From the NCBI GenBank assembly GCA_001275005.1, contig JWZX01003286.1:1-63380 (forward strand): a DNA stretch of 63,380 nucleotides, given 5' to 3'. The notes below the pieces were generated by a model. That model was given only the letters and a program-made list of their open reading frames with translations. It was not told where the DNA came from and searched no databases. Below, piece by piece: positions 9,304 to 19,249 of this stretch (the stretch's first letter is position 1; every line of letters begins with the position of its first letter). The stretch is from Chrysochromulina tobinii. Its lineage: Eukaryota; Haptophyta; Prymnesiales; Chrysochromulinaceae. A program made the position numbers and the translations under genes.

Positions 9304-12300
9304 AGACGACAAGGACGACGAGGACAAAGATCAGCTCAAGCCGCTCAAGCACGTGAAGCACCACGACGGCGCGCCCAATGCTGCGCTCACGATCGAGCAG
9401 AGCCGCAAGGATAGGCTATGGGTGAGCATCGTCACTGGTTACCAGCGAGCTGTTGATGTAGAGCGTGCGGCCTTTGCGCCCGGATGGTTATCCAAGATGC
9501 CTGAGGCTTACCTCAAGGGCCTCGAGGAGGCCGATGCGGCGCGCGCCAAGAAGGCGGCAGAGATGGCTGTGCCGGCAAAGTCGGGCAACGTGCAGGCCAA
9601 GTCGGGCAAGAAGGCAGCAGAGACGGCCGTCGACCTCAATGTGGACCCGAAGCTGCGTGGAGAGTTTCAGACTATCGAGGGCAACTTGTTGGCCATTGGG
9701 CAGCGGCTGAGTAAGAGGCGGTTCGTGCACGTGCGCCGACATCCTGAGGTGATGGAGAACCTGCAGCTCCTGTTTGCCTCTTATTGCCCTGATGACCTCT
9801 GAGTGTCCTGATTGCCTCTATTTGCCACTAATTGCCCTCTAATTGCCTCCTCGAGGCAGGTGTTAGAGAATCTGGAGCCGGTGGTCCGACGCGCCGTCGT
9901 GAGCAAGTCGGCCGTGAAGATGCTCACTGTGTTGCAGATGATTGACCCACCCGAGCTGACCGCGGAGGAGGCCGAGGCTCAGGCGGCGGCCATAGCGGCC
10001 AAGCCGGCCATCGGCTCAAAGTGGAAGAAGGTGTGATGGCCTCTTGATGGCCTCTTGATGGCCTCTTGATGGCCTCTTGATGGCCTCTTGATGGCCTCTT
10101 GATGGCCTCTTGATGGCCTCTTGATGGCATCTGATTGCATTTGAATTGCCTCTTGATGGCCTCTTGATGGCCTCTTGATGGCCTCTTGATGGCCTCTTGA
10201 TGGCATCTGATTGCATTTGAATTGCCTCTTGATGGCCTCTTGATGGCATCTGATTGCATTTGAATCGCCTCTTGAGTGCGCCCCGGAGCGCCCATAATCG
10301 CCATTCGAATGCCTCTGGTTCCACAGGTGGGCATTGGGTACTTGATTGCACTTGAGTGCATCCCTGATCGCCTTCGAACCCCTGTTTCCACAGGTTGGCA
10401 AGCGCAAGCCCGGAAAGGGGAAGGAGCTTGTGTGCGAAGTGCTCGCGACGGCGCTTAAGGCCAAGCAGACGTTCACACGAGAAGAGCTCACTCAGATGAG
10501 GCTCAAGGACCTCAAGGTCGACAGCTTCATCAAGGTGATTGCGATTGATTGCACTGGATTGCACCCAAATTAGGCTCAAGGTGATTGCGCTTGATTGCAC
10601 CCAAATTAGGCTCAAGGTGATTGCGCTTGATTGCACCCAAATTAGGCTCGGATGGTTTGTAGCCTTCGATGGCCTCCGATTGCAGGGCGGCGTTCAGTAC
10701 TTGATTGCACTTGATTGCACTTGATTGCACCTGTTTGCAGGTGGGCAACGAGTACTTCGAGCAGGCGGTCCCTCCGGACACAACATCCACTGATGCGGCC
10801 GGCACGGCCGGCACAGCCGGCGCCGCGCCCCTTTCATCCCAACGGCTACTGTTCGAGGCGCATGTGAAGCTCGTCGTCCAGCGGGCTCTCTGGCAGGAGG
10901 CCCGAACCAGGGTCCTCGCGCAGCAGCAGCAGCAGCAGGCGGAGGCGGCGGAGGCGGCGGCACTGGGCTTCTTGACAGCAACTGCAGCGACTGCAGCGAC
11001 TGCAGCTACAGCGACTGCAGCTGATGGGATGATTCGGCGAGGCACTGAGATGAAGACGACCTTCCACACCCTCAAGGGGCTGATCGGCGAGGCGGTGGCT
11101 GCTGGTCTCGCTGCGGTGATTTCACCTGCGTGTGATCCTGATCGCACCTGATTCACATGATGGCCTCCCTCATCTGGCACCCCTTGATTGCCTCCCTTGA
11201 TTGCCTCCCTTGATTGCCTCCCTTGATTGCCTCCCTCATCAGGTACCCTCGTTCAAGAGCAAGCTCTTGTCGATCAGCGGCATCGAGCTGCCCTCATCGC
11301 TGCGCGCCCAGGTGTGGCAGACGACGCTGCTCTTGCCCACCGAGCTCGAGCACTGCGAGCACCGATTGCGCGGCTCGACGCTCGCGGCGCTCGCGGCGGG
11401 CCACACGAGCTCGGGTCACTCGAGAGCCCTCTCCACCGCCGAGATGGCTGTGAACACCGCCGAGATGGCTGTGAAGCTCGAAGCCTCGACGGACCTCCCG
11501 ATGAGGATGCTCGCGCGCGGCCTGGCGATGTTTGACGAGCCCGCCCGCGCCGTCGTGGGCACAGGCGTCGTCGTGAGCGCCACCTCGCCGGCTTTGTTGA
11601 GCGGCAGCAGCGGCACCTCGGCGTCGCTCAGCAGCCGCAGCAGCTCCGACGCCATACGTGAGGAGACGGAAGGTCGAGCGTGCGCGCTCCTGCTGCAAGC
11701 TCATGAGTGCTCCGCCGCTGTCCCCATATCGTTGGGCTCGCTCGCCATCGCCATCGCCCTCGGCGTCCCCGCCCCGGAGCATCCCCACAAGGGGCAGCCG
11801 CTCGCCGATCGCCCCCGGCCGCCCCCAAAGCTCGCGCCGGTACAGCGCCCTCTCGAGCCCCCCTCCGTGGCGATGCTGCTACGTGCCCATTCCTTCGGCG
11901 TCGCCGAGTCGCGGCGCGCGGCGCAGCATCCAGAGAAGGGCGTGCAGGCCTTGCTTGAGCAGCGCTGGCCGCGCCTTCTCAAGCACCTGCATGCCATCTG
12001 CGCTCGGGAGGACCTGGCTGACGTGCATCGGCGCGCGAGGGCCATCGAGTATGGCGTGCAGGCGCCTCGGACCGAATTGCAGAAGGTGATTGACGAAGAG
12101 TGGCTGCTGCATGGCTTCGTGGGCGCCCTGCCTGTGAACGCGATGCTGTGGGCGTGGGACCAGTTCGCTCTCCAAGGGTGGTCCTTCGCCGCCGAGCTCG
12201 CCGCGTGCTGCTTCTGGCTGGTTCGGCTCGAGGTTCGACGGCTCGACCACGCGGGGGCCGGTGCGACAGAGCTACGAGGGGTGATGCGCACGCAGCTACG

Positions 12301-12436
12301 ACAGGAGGAACACACTCTCCATCAGCTCATGACGCTCCTCGCCCGCTCGAGTGAGCAGACGAGGTCGTCTACACCTGGGCAGGCGGTCGGTGCGCCCCCC
12401 CAGGTGATGATCCGCGTACCCTACTGCTTTCAGTGA
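8591..12436 (+). CDS. Asp-rich protein with a TBC (Rab-GAP)-like C-terminus, 5 exons
   Basis: Exons are 8591-9748, 9860-10030, 10394-10534, 10741-11115 and 11243-12436, all phase 0, giving 1,012 residues. The ATG at 8591 has a good context (ACAATGGCG). The N-terminal part is a helical K/A/E-rich region followed by a very long Asp/Glu run (about residues 160-245). A second charged region follows, and then a C-terminal part with TBC-domain-like signatures: GIELPSSLRAQVW resembles the G-IP-LR-VW motif, and EEWLLHGFVGALPVNAMLWA with WDQFALQGW resembles the last TBC helices. I do not see the Arg and Gln finger motifs clearly, so catalytic GAP activity is unproven. The introns carry TGATGGCCTCT-type minisatellites; introns 1 and 2 contain decayed copies of the following exon junction. 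Confidence 0.7.
9065..9325 (+). repeat. GAC/GAT/GAG codon microsatellite inside a CDS
   Basis: About 80 consecutive acidic codons (mostly Asp) form an imperfect trinucleotide repeat in exon 1 of the TBC-like gene. It gives long artefactual poly-Ser and poly-Val frames on the opposite strand. Such runs are length-variable. Confidence 0.95.
10031..10393 (+). repeat. Intron 2 minisatellite, TGATGGCCTCT units
   Basis: The intron opens GTGTGATGG and then holds about eight consecutive 11-bp units (TGATGGCCTCT), an interruption (TGGCATCTGATTGCATTTGA), and more units. Near its 3' end the region around CCACAG and the following exon start is present twice (10322-10340 and 10389-10405), offering two 3' splice sites. 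Confidence 0.9.
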
Positions 12437-12601
12437 GGGCCGCGCCGCGCAAGCAGCAACGATCCGATCGCGCAGCGGGTCGGGCCCGAGGGCTCAGAGT
12501 CGCACTGTGTGTAGTTCAACGTATCGACACGCATACGAACTAAGTTCTGAGACTTTGTATTCTCGTAGAAGTAGAAACTGGAATTTGGTCCTACGCTCGG
12601 A

Positions 12602-14173
12602 CTAGAGGGCGCGGGCAGCGTGAAGACGCATACGGTCTTCGAAGTCACCAAGGATCGCCTCCCAATCCCTCTCCATGTCGACGGCAAACCGCCGAGGGCT
12701 CGGGAGCACAGGGAGAGGCGGCAAAGATGACGGCGGCGCCATCGTTTTGAGGCCCAGATGAGGCACCATGTGAGTTAGCAGATGAGGAGCCTTGGCACTC
12801 AGCACTGGTTTCGCTGCCCCTTGGCCATGGAGCATGGCGGCTCGCTGGTGCCGTATTATCCTCTGGCGGGTGGTGGCTTTGAACGGCGCTTGTAAGTCGA
12901 CTTCGTGTGCATGCGAGGGCCGCATGTACCAGGTGTCTCGCTCCTGATACGGCCTCGGCGAGACTGCAGGCATACGGGGGAGACGCTTGGTGACGGCCAC
13001 CATGGGCAGCCTTTCGTCCTCATGTGACTGTGACTTTTCTTTAGGAGGCAGCTCCCTTCGCACCCTGCGCCCTTGGATGCCGGCGCGGGCGCGGGCCGTG
13101 ATGAGCTTCGCGGCCTTCCTTCGCTTTTCGACCTTACGCGCCCCGAATTTCCGCCGTCCATGAGCCTGGATCCGCGTGGCTGCCTTTTGGCGCTCCACCG
13201 CTTGGGCGTGGCGCTTGGCGCGGCGGCTCTTGGACTTCCGAGATTTGCGCTCGGACTTATCTGACGTGAGGGCCGGGTCGAATGTGACCGAGTCGAGCGA
13301 GCAGAGCTTGCCGCCCGCTTCGAAGCAGCTCGCCAGCAGGCGACGCAGAAACTCGGCGTATACGGCAGCGTCGATGATCGGTGTCCACAGGTCAGCTAGC
13401 TCGAAGAGACTTGCGAAGAAGACTTCCTGCGGCATGCCACCGCTCCTCTCGCTGTCGCCGAGGTCCTCTATCCAATCCTCCGCGACCGTCGCCTTCGCCT
13501 CGTCGTAATTCCACGTGTCAAGGAGGAGCTTGTGGAATCGAAGGAAGATGATCTCGTACCCCTCTCGCCGGAGCACGGGCTCTGCCGCGTCTTCCGTGAG
13601 GAGCCCGTTCGCTTTAACCGCCGCCCACCACGCGTGCAGTGCCGCACGCACGCTCTCGTCAGACTTGAGGTGGTGGCGCACCTTCAAGTTCTCCGCAGTT
13701 GAGAGGTCCACGTCTCCCTGCTGCCAGAATTCCACAGCGTTGAGCTCGGCCTCGGAGGAGGCTTGCACCACAACGCGCCCTGCGGCTATTTTGGCGCGGA
13801 GCTCCTCTTGCGTCGTCTCGATCCGCTTGTCTCCGACCACCCTCGCTACTTGGGCTCGGGTCAAGACCCCGACTTTGAGCTTGTGCAAATATCCGGCGTG
13901 CTGCTGATGGCCATCGCAAAGCGCAGCGTCGATCGCCTTGGCAAAGCAGTTGGACACGGCCAGCTGCAGCCTCACCGTCTTCGATACGCGGGACCAGAGG
14001 AGCCGTGGACTTCGTAGGTGTGTCTTTCCGGGCTGGGCCGAAGTCTCCCCAGTCTCCGTCGGAGCCGCGCCGAACCTGACGCGGAACCTGACGCCGCCCT
14101 CCATGCAACCGCTTTCGAGGATGTCGTCCTCTAGTCTCTTCGCCGCGAAGCGCACAATCAGAAAGCCGCACCT
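12602..14173 (-). CDS. IQ-motif protein, possibly flagellar
   Basis: One open frame runs from about 14173, where a TTCACAG acceptor-like site precedes RCGFLIVRFAAKRL, to a stop at 12602. The first in-frame ATG inside it is at 14104; a 5' exon upstream is possible. The central region (AALHAWWAAVKANGLL, then EIIFLRFHKLLLDTWNYDEA and WIEDLGDSERSGGMPQEVFF) looks like a conserved helical domain of protist proteins with calmodulin-binding tails. It is followed by a very basic segment with an IQ motif (AATRIQAHGRRKFGARK), where calmodulin or a light chain would bind. The C-terminus is Pro/Arg-rich. The assignment to a flagellar role is inference from the type of domain and from other axonemal genes in the window; there is no direct proof. 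Confidence 0.65.
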   Translation of the reverse strand, partial: RCGFLIVRFAAKRLEDDILESGCMEGGVRFRVRFGAAPTETGETSAQPGKTHLRSPRLLWSRVSKTVRLQLAVSNCFAKAIDAALCDGHQQHAGYLHKLKVGVLTRAQVARVVGDKRIETTQEELRAKIAAGRVVVQASSEAELNAVEFWQQGDVDLSTAENLKVRHHLKSDESVRAALHAWWAAVKANGLLTEDAAEPVLRREGYEIIFLRFHKLLLDTWNYDEAKATVAEDWIEDLGDSERSGGMPQEVFFASLFELADLWTPIIDAAVYAEFLRRLLASCFEAGGKLCSLDSVTFDPALTSDKSERKSRKSKSRRAKRHAQAVERQKAATRIQAHGRRKFGARKVEKRRKAAKLITARARAGIQGRRVRRELPPKEKSQSHEDERLPMVAVTKRLPRMPAVSPRPYQERDTWYMRPSHAHEVDLQAPFKATTRQRIIRHQRAAMLHGQGAAKPVLSAKAPHLLTHMVPHLGLKTMAPPSSLPPLPVLPSPRRFAVDMERDWEAILGDFEDRMRLHAARAL

Positions 14174-14556
14174 CTGTGAATCAGACTTCGGACTGTGAAC
14201 ATACACACAACTCAGGTTGTAGCGCTAAGGAAAACAAGACCTCGCCCATCCACCACTGCGCACTCTGGTCCCGCCTCTCGGGTTCCGCACTCCCCTGCGT
14301 CCCTGTCCGCGGTCTGGAGGACTCTCGGCTACTCATCGGCACTGCCGCTGGTCGCCTGGTCCGTGGTCCCGTAACGGTCCCATGGTTATCTCTGGTCCCG
14401 GTATGAGTAGTGTACCGCCCCCCCCCCCCATTTGGAGCGTGGCCTGATGAGATCCCTCAGCCGACCTATCGGGCAGCTTTCACCGCAGCTCACGCACGCG
14501 CCGCCATAACATGCAAACAATCAGAGTGCTCCCCTCCATGGGCACATTTCATTAAG

Positions 14557-17500
14557 TCAAGCGCCTGCGCGAGCGCATGCACAGCTCACCTCAATGGGCA
14601 CGTCCGCCGTCTTGAGCGCGTTTCTCAGCTTCTCCTCCACGGCCGCTAAGCGCGGATTGGAAGTCGCCCCCCGGCTTACGGCACCCGCACCGACTCGCGA
14701 CCGAAGGCAGTTACGCATGCCAGCCAGAGCCCATGGGTTGTCGGGGAAGAGCTGCAAGTCTTCTTCGTAGACCTTGAGCGCGCGGTCGTAGAGTCCTTGC
14801 TCGGTCAGCAACGCCCCGAGCGTCTGGCGCACCTGATGAGGGAGGGCCATGTGGTCCAACCAGATGCACACAGGAGGGGCATATGATGCAATCCGGATGC
14901 ACTCCGGAGGGCCGCGAGCGTCTGGCGCACCTTAGGAATCATCATATGGCAATCCGTCGCGCAATCCGTCGCAATCAGTCCTCATTACCGACATCAGCCA
15001 TCCGTGCGGCTCGTCATACGGCAGGGCATCAAAGAGGCCAATGCCCCCTTCGAGGGCGCCAAATGCGTCTTCGAAGCTCGGCTCCTCCGCTGCCTCGCTG
15101 TGATTCACACCAAAGTAGCCCGCTGCGCGCAACTCAGCTTCGTCGAAGCCCTGTGGACGAGTGGAGACGATCAGAGGCCAGATAAGTGGCCAGCAGAGGC
15201 CATCAGAGGCCATCAGAGGCCATCAGAGGCCATCAGAGGCCATCAGAGGGGTCGTCGAAGGCCATCAGAGGGGTCGTCGAGGAGGCGCACCGCCAAACGT
15301 GCCTCCTCGAGTGGCACTCGCGCGCCCAAGAAGACGCGAGCGGAGTAGCCGGCCTGCTTGAGGTCATCGTCCGAGTAGCCGTTGGCACGATCCTCGAGAA
15401 GAGAGGCTATCTGGCGCGCCGAGATCTCCGCGGCACGATAGAGCAGCTCACCTTCGAGGGCGCAAACAAAGGGCGAATTAGGTCAATCAGAGGCAATCAG
15501 AGGGCTGATTAGGGCAATCAGAGGCAATCAGAGGCAATTAGGTCAATCAGAGGCGATTAGGTCAATCAGAGGCAATCAGAGGCGATCAGAGGCAATCAGA
15601 GGCAATCAGCTGACCTTCGAGCACGCGCTCCGCAATCGCCGCCATCTGGGTCAGGTCCACATTGTGGTGCTTGCGATCCCCGAACCGGATGGCTGCATTG
15701 CATGCAAGGAACCTTTGCTGCTCCACCTTGGCCTCGGCGAGCGTGTGTGCCAGGGTGGAGCAGCAACTCGGCATCGCCGGCTCCGCGCGCCCTTGTATGG
15801 CAGGTGACTTGGGATCCGCCTTTCTTTTTATGGAAGCGAGTCCCGTCCTCCGTCCCGCCAACACACCATGCGCGAGCCCACGCGCGAAGTGCGAGAAGAG
15901 CGTCTTGGTCACGTAGAGCGAGGGGTCGGTTGGCAGCGGCATGGCGAGGACCTCTTCCCAACAACCAAATCGCACGAGCACCATCAACGGCACGGCGGCG
16001 TACGCTTCAAAGAAGGTGGCGAGCATAGGGTGTGAACGGAGCCGCGCCTCTGTGAACAATTTGTCGATCTCGGCCGCCGCCTCGCGCGCCGTCGCCTGGT
16101 TGCCCGCGTACCTGATGAGGGAATCCAACCCACGCGCTCGATGAGGGAGGCAATCCCGTGCAATCCGAGGGCCCTAATGAGGGAGGCAATCCCGAGCAAT
16201 CCGAGGGCCCTCCGCCCACGTACATGGCCGCCCACACGCAGAATTCGAGGTTGTGCACCAAGTAGCCCGTGTAGATCGAGAAGCGCTCGGGAGAGCGCGC
16301 GAGTAGCGCGAGGTCGGCCTTGTACCTGATGAGGGAGGGCAATCGCTGACCATCCATGGCAATCAGTAGTCATCAGTGCGCGAGCAGCCAAGGTTGGTCT
16401 TGTACCCGAGGACGTTACAGCGCATCGCCATCAGTGGCCATCAGTGGCCATCATTGGTCTCAATGCCTTGTACCCGAGGACGTTACAGCGCATCGCTTGC
16501 TCATAGTTGCCCACTTGGATGTCCAGATGGGTGGGCATGTGCACCAGGTGCCCTGCACCGGTAGCGTCTCCACGACGGACGACTTCGGCCGCACGCCAAT
16601 CAAAGGCGCTCACCTGCAATCAGCCGGGGGGTCAGTCAGCGGGGTCAGTCCATGTGGCAATCAGTCCCATTCAAAGGCGCTCACCTGCAATCAGCCGAGG
16701 GTCAGCCGGGGGCAGTCAATGTGGCAGTCAGTCCCATTCAAAGGCGCTCACCGGCCCCATCTCGTTCAGATGGATCTTGAGGTGGCAGAGCCAGACGTGC
16801 TCGAGACATGCGCCAAGGCCGCGGTCGATGGCGTCCTTCGCGCGCAGTCCAATCGGCTTGAGCTTCTTGTCCGCAGAGTACCTAGCGGACAGGTGCACAG
16901 AGAGGTCATCAGGGGTCATCAGGGGTCATCAGGGGTCATCAGGGGTCATCAGGGGTCATCAGAGGTCATCAGAGGCCATCAGAGGCCATCAGAGGCCATC
17001 TGCCCGCAGAGAGGCACTCAGGGCAGAAGAAGACCGGTGAGGGTTCGTCACGCCGGCTGTGTACCAGTTAGGCGTCGCCACGCCAGCGTTCTTCGTGTAC
17101 AGATCCCAAGGGGCCAGGCACATGCAGGCCTCTGCATAAATGGCCTGCACGTCCGCATCGCGCGGGTACGCGTCGGCCACTTGCGCCATCGCGGCCATGT
17201 AGCGCTCCTGTAGTTGCGGCGTCGTATCGAGCGGCGGGTACTCGTACCGCGTGGCGAGAGCCTCAATGAGTGCTCGCTCGCGCGCTGTGCACGGCTTGCC
17301 ACCATCAAGGAGCGCGAGCGCGGTCTGGATCGCCTTGACGGCCACATTGAGGCTCGGGTAGCCCTCGGGCTGCGCGGCGACCGCGAAGTAGCCCGACTGC
17401 GCGCTGAAATTGTAGTCGGGACCGTGGGCAAGTGCCAGGCCCCAGTGCCCCATGGCGCAGTCCGCGTCTGCCACGATCGCACTTGAGAAGCAGAAAGCCG

Positions 17501-17816
17501 CCTCCTCGCGGTGAAAACCCGCGAGCCACACCCAGCCACGGTCAAACCAGCGCTGCGCCACGGCCGAAGACGTGCTCACCGGCTGGTGGTAGGCTCCGAG
17601 CTTGGCAGCGTAGCCGTCCAGCGGTGGAAGATCGGGATTGAGCATCTCGGCAATTGCACGAATCGGGTCGGCTGGCCGCGAGGCGAGCACGCGGTTGATG
17701 GCCTCCTTGATGGCAGCCTCGACATTGTGCGCGGACAGGTACGCGCGCGCGTCCGCCGGCATCGATTCGATACTCTTCCGTGTATTCGAGTCGTGAGCGC
17801 TCGCTTCGCCCCCCAT
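14557..17816 (-). CDS. Dpy-30 motif plus TPR protein, 8 exons
   Basis: Exons in transcription order are 17816-17035, 16881-16752, 16613-16474, 16325-16224, 16111-15615, 15451-15291, 15150-14989 and 14832-14557; the phases agree and give 749 residues. The first ATG is at 17816. Near the N-terminus lies a Dpy-30-type dimerisation motif (YLSAHNVEAAIKEAINRVLA then SRPADPI), which in other proteins docks onto amphipathic helices. The rest resembles TPR proteins shared by bacteria and algae: AQRWFDRGWVWLAGFHREEA, ADCAMGHWGLALAHGPDYNF, HLVHMPTHLDIQVGNYEQAM, and a final TPR (YDRALKVYEEDLQLFPDNPW). Two short L-x-AGY motifs (DLKQAGYSARVF, AELRAAGYFG) sit just before the last TPR. At least five of the seven introns contain copies of the neighbouring exon edge. 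Partner and pathway are unknown. Confidence 0.8.
16474..16760 (-). repeat. Exon-edge copies across introns 2 and 3 of the Dpy-30/TPR gene
   Basis: Reading the minus strand, the block GTGAGCGCCTTTGA occurs three times: at the start of intron 2 (16751), in the middle (16684) and at the true start of exon 3 (16613). The two upstream copies are followed by GACTGATTGCC-like filler, and the last two are each preceded by GATTGCAG. At the other end of exon 3, the 30-bp end including TGTAACGTCCTCGGGTACAA is repeated inside intron 3 (near 16400-16430). Confidence 0.9.
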
Positions 17817-17980
17817 ATCAGCGGCGGCTTCGCCTTCGTGGGGCACAGTCGTGGTTCGTCAAAATCCAAAGTTTTTGCACGGAAAACAAAAACAGGTGAC
17901 GGAACTCGAATGGCTCGAAGGGTCGAGACGTTTGTGAAGCCAGCCGCCTTGTGGCGGGCACACCGCTCACAGGCATTCAG

Positions 17981-19054
17981 TCACCTCCTTTGATTTTGAC
18001 GCAAAGCTGCACGCGATGCCGCCGTGGCCTTGCGAGAGGGCTTCAGAACAGCCCCATCAGAAAGCATCTGGGCACTTGCGCAGTCACTCAACTCAGTCCC
18101 ATGCTGTGCGTTGGAAGTCGGAAGGGTACTTGTGAGCGCGTCGGGGTTCACAAATGGCCCGCGCCGCGGTGCATGGGTCGCACGTGCGAGTGCGATCAGC
18201 CACTCGCGATTCCCATCCCCACCTGTAATGGGCGACTCCATCGAGCCAACAACGTTGCAGCCCTCCAACTCATTGGAGGCGAAGTCGACAACGCCCTCGA
18301 GTACGCGCAGCTGCAGATCCAAATCGCCGAGGACGCCCTTGCCCTTGTTGAGCGCCGACCGGCCCTCCTCGCCCAGCTGCGAACCCACTTCAAATTGCGG
18401 TTTGACGAGGGCGATGAGCCGAGCCCTTGGCGAAGCGGCATCCAGGAGCGGCCAGAGCGCCGGGAGGACAAGCAGCAAAGAGATAAAGCTGACATCGACG
18501 ACGATGGTCTCGTATGAGGCCAGCGGCAGCTGTTCGGCTTTCAGATGGCGAGCGTTGACTCCTTCGATCGATGCGAGCAAACGATCATCAGAAGCGAGCT
18601 TTGGGTGCAGCTGACCATGGCCGCAGTCAACACACACAGCTCTGGCGGCACCGGCGCTGAGCAGGCAGTCGGTGAAGCCGCCAGTCGAAGCACCGACGTC
18701 AAGGATCGTCGCGCCAGCCACGTCAACTTTAAATGTGTCTAGCGCTGCGCGAAGCTTCTCGCCCGATCTCGAGACGAAGCGTCCCGCAGCAGCACAACTG
18801 ACTCTCAGCTCTGCATCATCGTCACACACGAAGGCAGATTTTGTCACAACCACGCCATTCACGGCAACATGGCCAGCTAAAATTGCCGTCTTTGCCAGAG
18901 TGCGAGAGGCGCAGAGCCCGCGGGATACCAGCGCCGCGTCCAGCCTTTCGGCCACGGCTGTCGCGCAGAGAAGAAGGACTGCTCCCCTCATCAAAACTCC
19001 TCGAGCGAACAGCAGTGCGCGACCACGACGACGCGGATTACCGGTACATTGCAT
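17981..19054 (-). CDS. tlyA: TlyA/FtsJ-type S4-domain rRNA 2'-O-methyltransferase
   Basis: The ORF is intronless, 357 residues from ATG 19054; a second ATG at 18991 starts a hydrophobic leader (MRGAVLLLCATAVA). After the leader comes an S4 RNA-binding domain (ERLDAALVSRGLCASRTLAK, then AGHVAVNG). It is followed by a Rossmann methyltransferase of FtsJ type with the SAM motif ILDVGASTGGFTDCLL, the motif VCVDCGHGQLHPKL and VDVSFISLLLVLPAL. This layout is that of bacterial TlyA, which 2'-O-methylates 16S/23S rRNA; the old name haemolysin A does not describe this activity. With a leader peptide, a role on plastid (or mitochondrial) rRNA is the likeliest reading, but I see no clear ASAF motif. The C-terminal tail is Ser/Ala/Arg-rich. 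An ACCGGTAC site lies just upstream. Confidence 0.88.
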   Translation of the reverse strand: MQCTGNPRRRGRALLFARGVLMRGAVLLLCATAVAERLDAALVSRGLCASRTLAKTAILAGHVAVNGVVVTKSAFVCDDDAELRVSCAAAGRFVSRSGEKLRAALDTFKVDVAGATILDVGASTGGFTDCLLSAGAARAVCVDCGHGQLHPKLASDDRLLASIEGVNARHLKAEQLPLASYETIVVDVSFISLLLVLPALWPLLDAASPRARLIALVKPQFEVGSQLGEEGRSALNKGKGVLGDLDLQLRVLEGVVDFASNELEGCNVVGSMESPITGGDGNREWLIALARATHAPRRGPFVNPDALTSTLPTSNAQHGTELSDCASAQMLSDGAVLKPSRKATAASRAALRQNQRR

Positions 19055-19249
19055 GTTCCCTTTTTATGCTTTTATTGGTTTCATACATGGCCACATGAAT
19101 GCTCCGGGGGTCCCGCATGCGAGAGCGCACCTCCAAATCATTTTCGTCTATGAAACCTTCGAGAGCAGAGAGCACAGTAGCCGCACCGCGTCGGACGAAT
19201 CATCGAATCTCCTTAGGGCAGCCTTGCGGATAAGAGAACGAGAGACATT

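Noticed and set aside
8821-9364. Poly-Ser and poly-Val frames opposite the Asp run
   Set aside because: They are complements of GAC/GAT codons.
10031-10270. Regular short repeats that could be taken for a CRISPR array
   Set aside because: Units are 10-12 bp without unique spacers and lie inside a eukaryotic intron.
17981-19054. Haemolysin (toxin) annotation for the TlyA-like gene
   Set aside because: S4 plus FtsJ motifs identify an rRNA methyltransferase; the toxin name is historical and no pore-forming feature is present.
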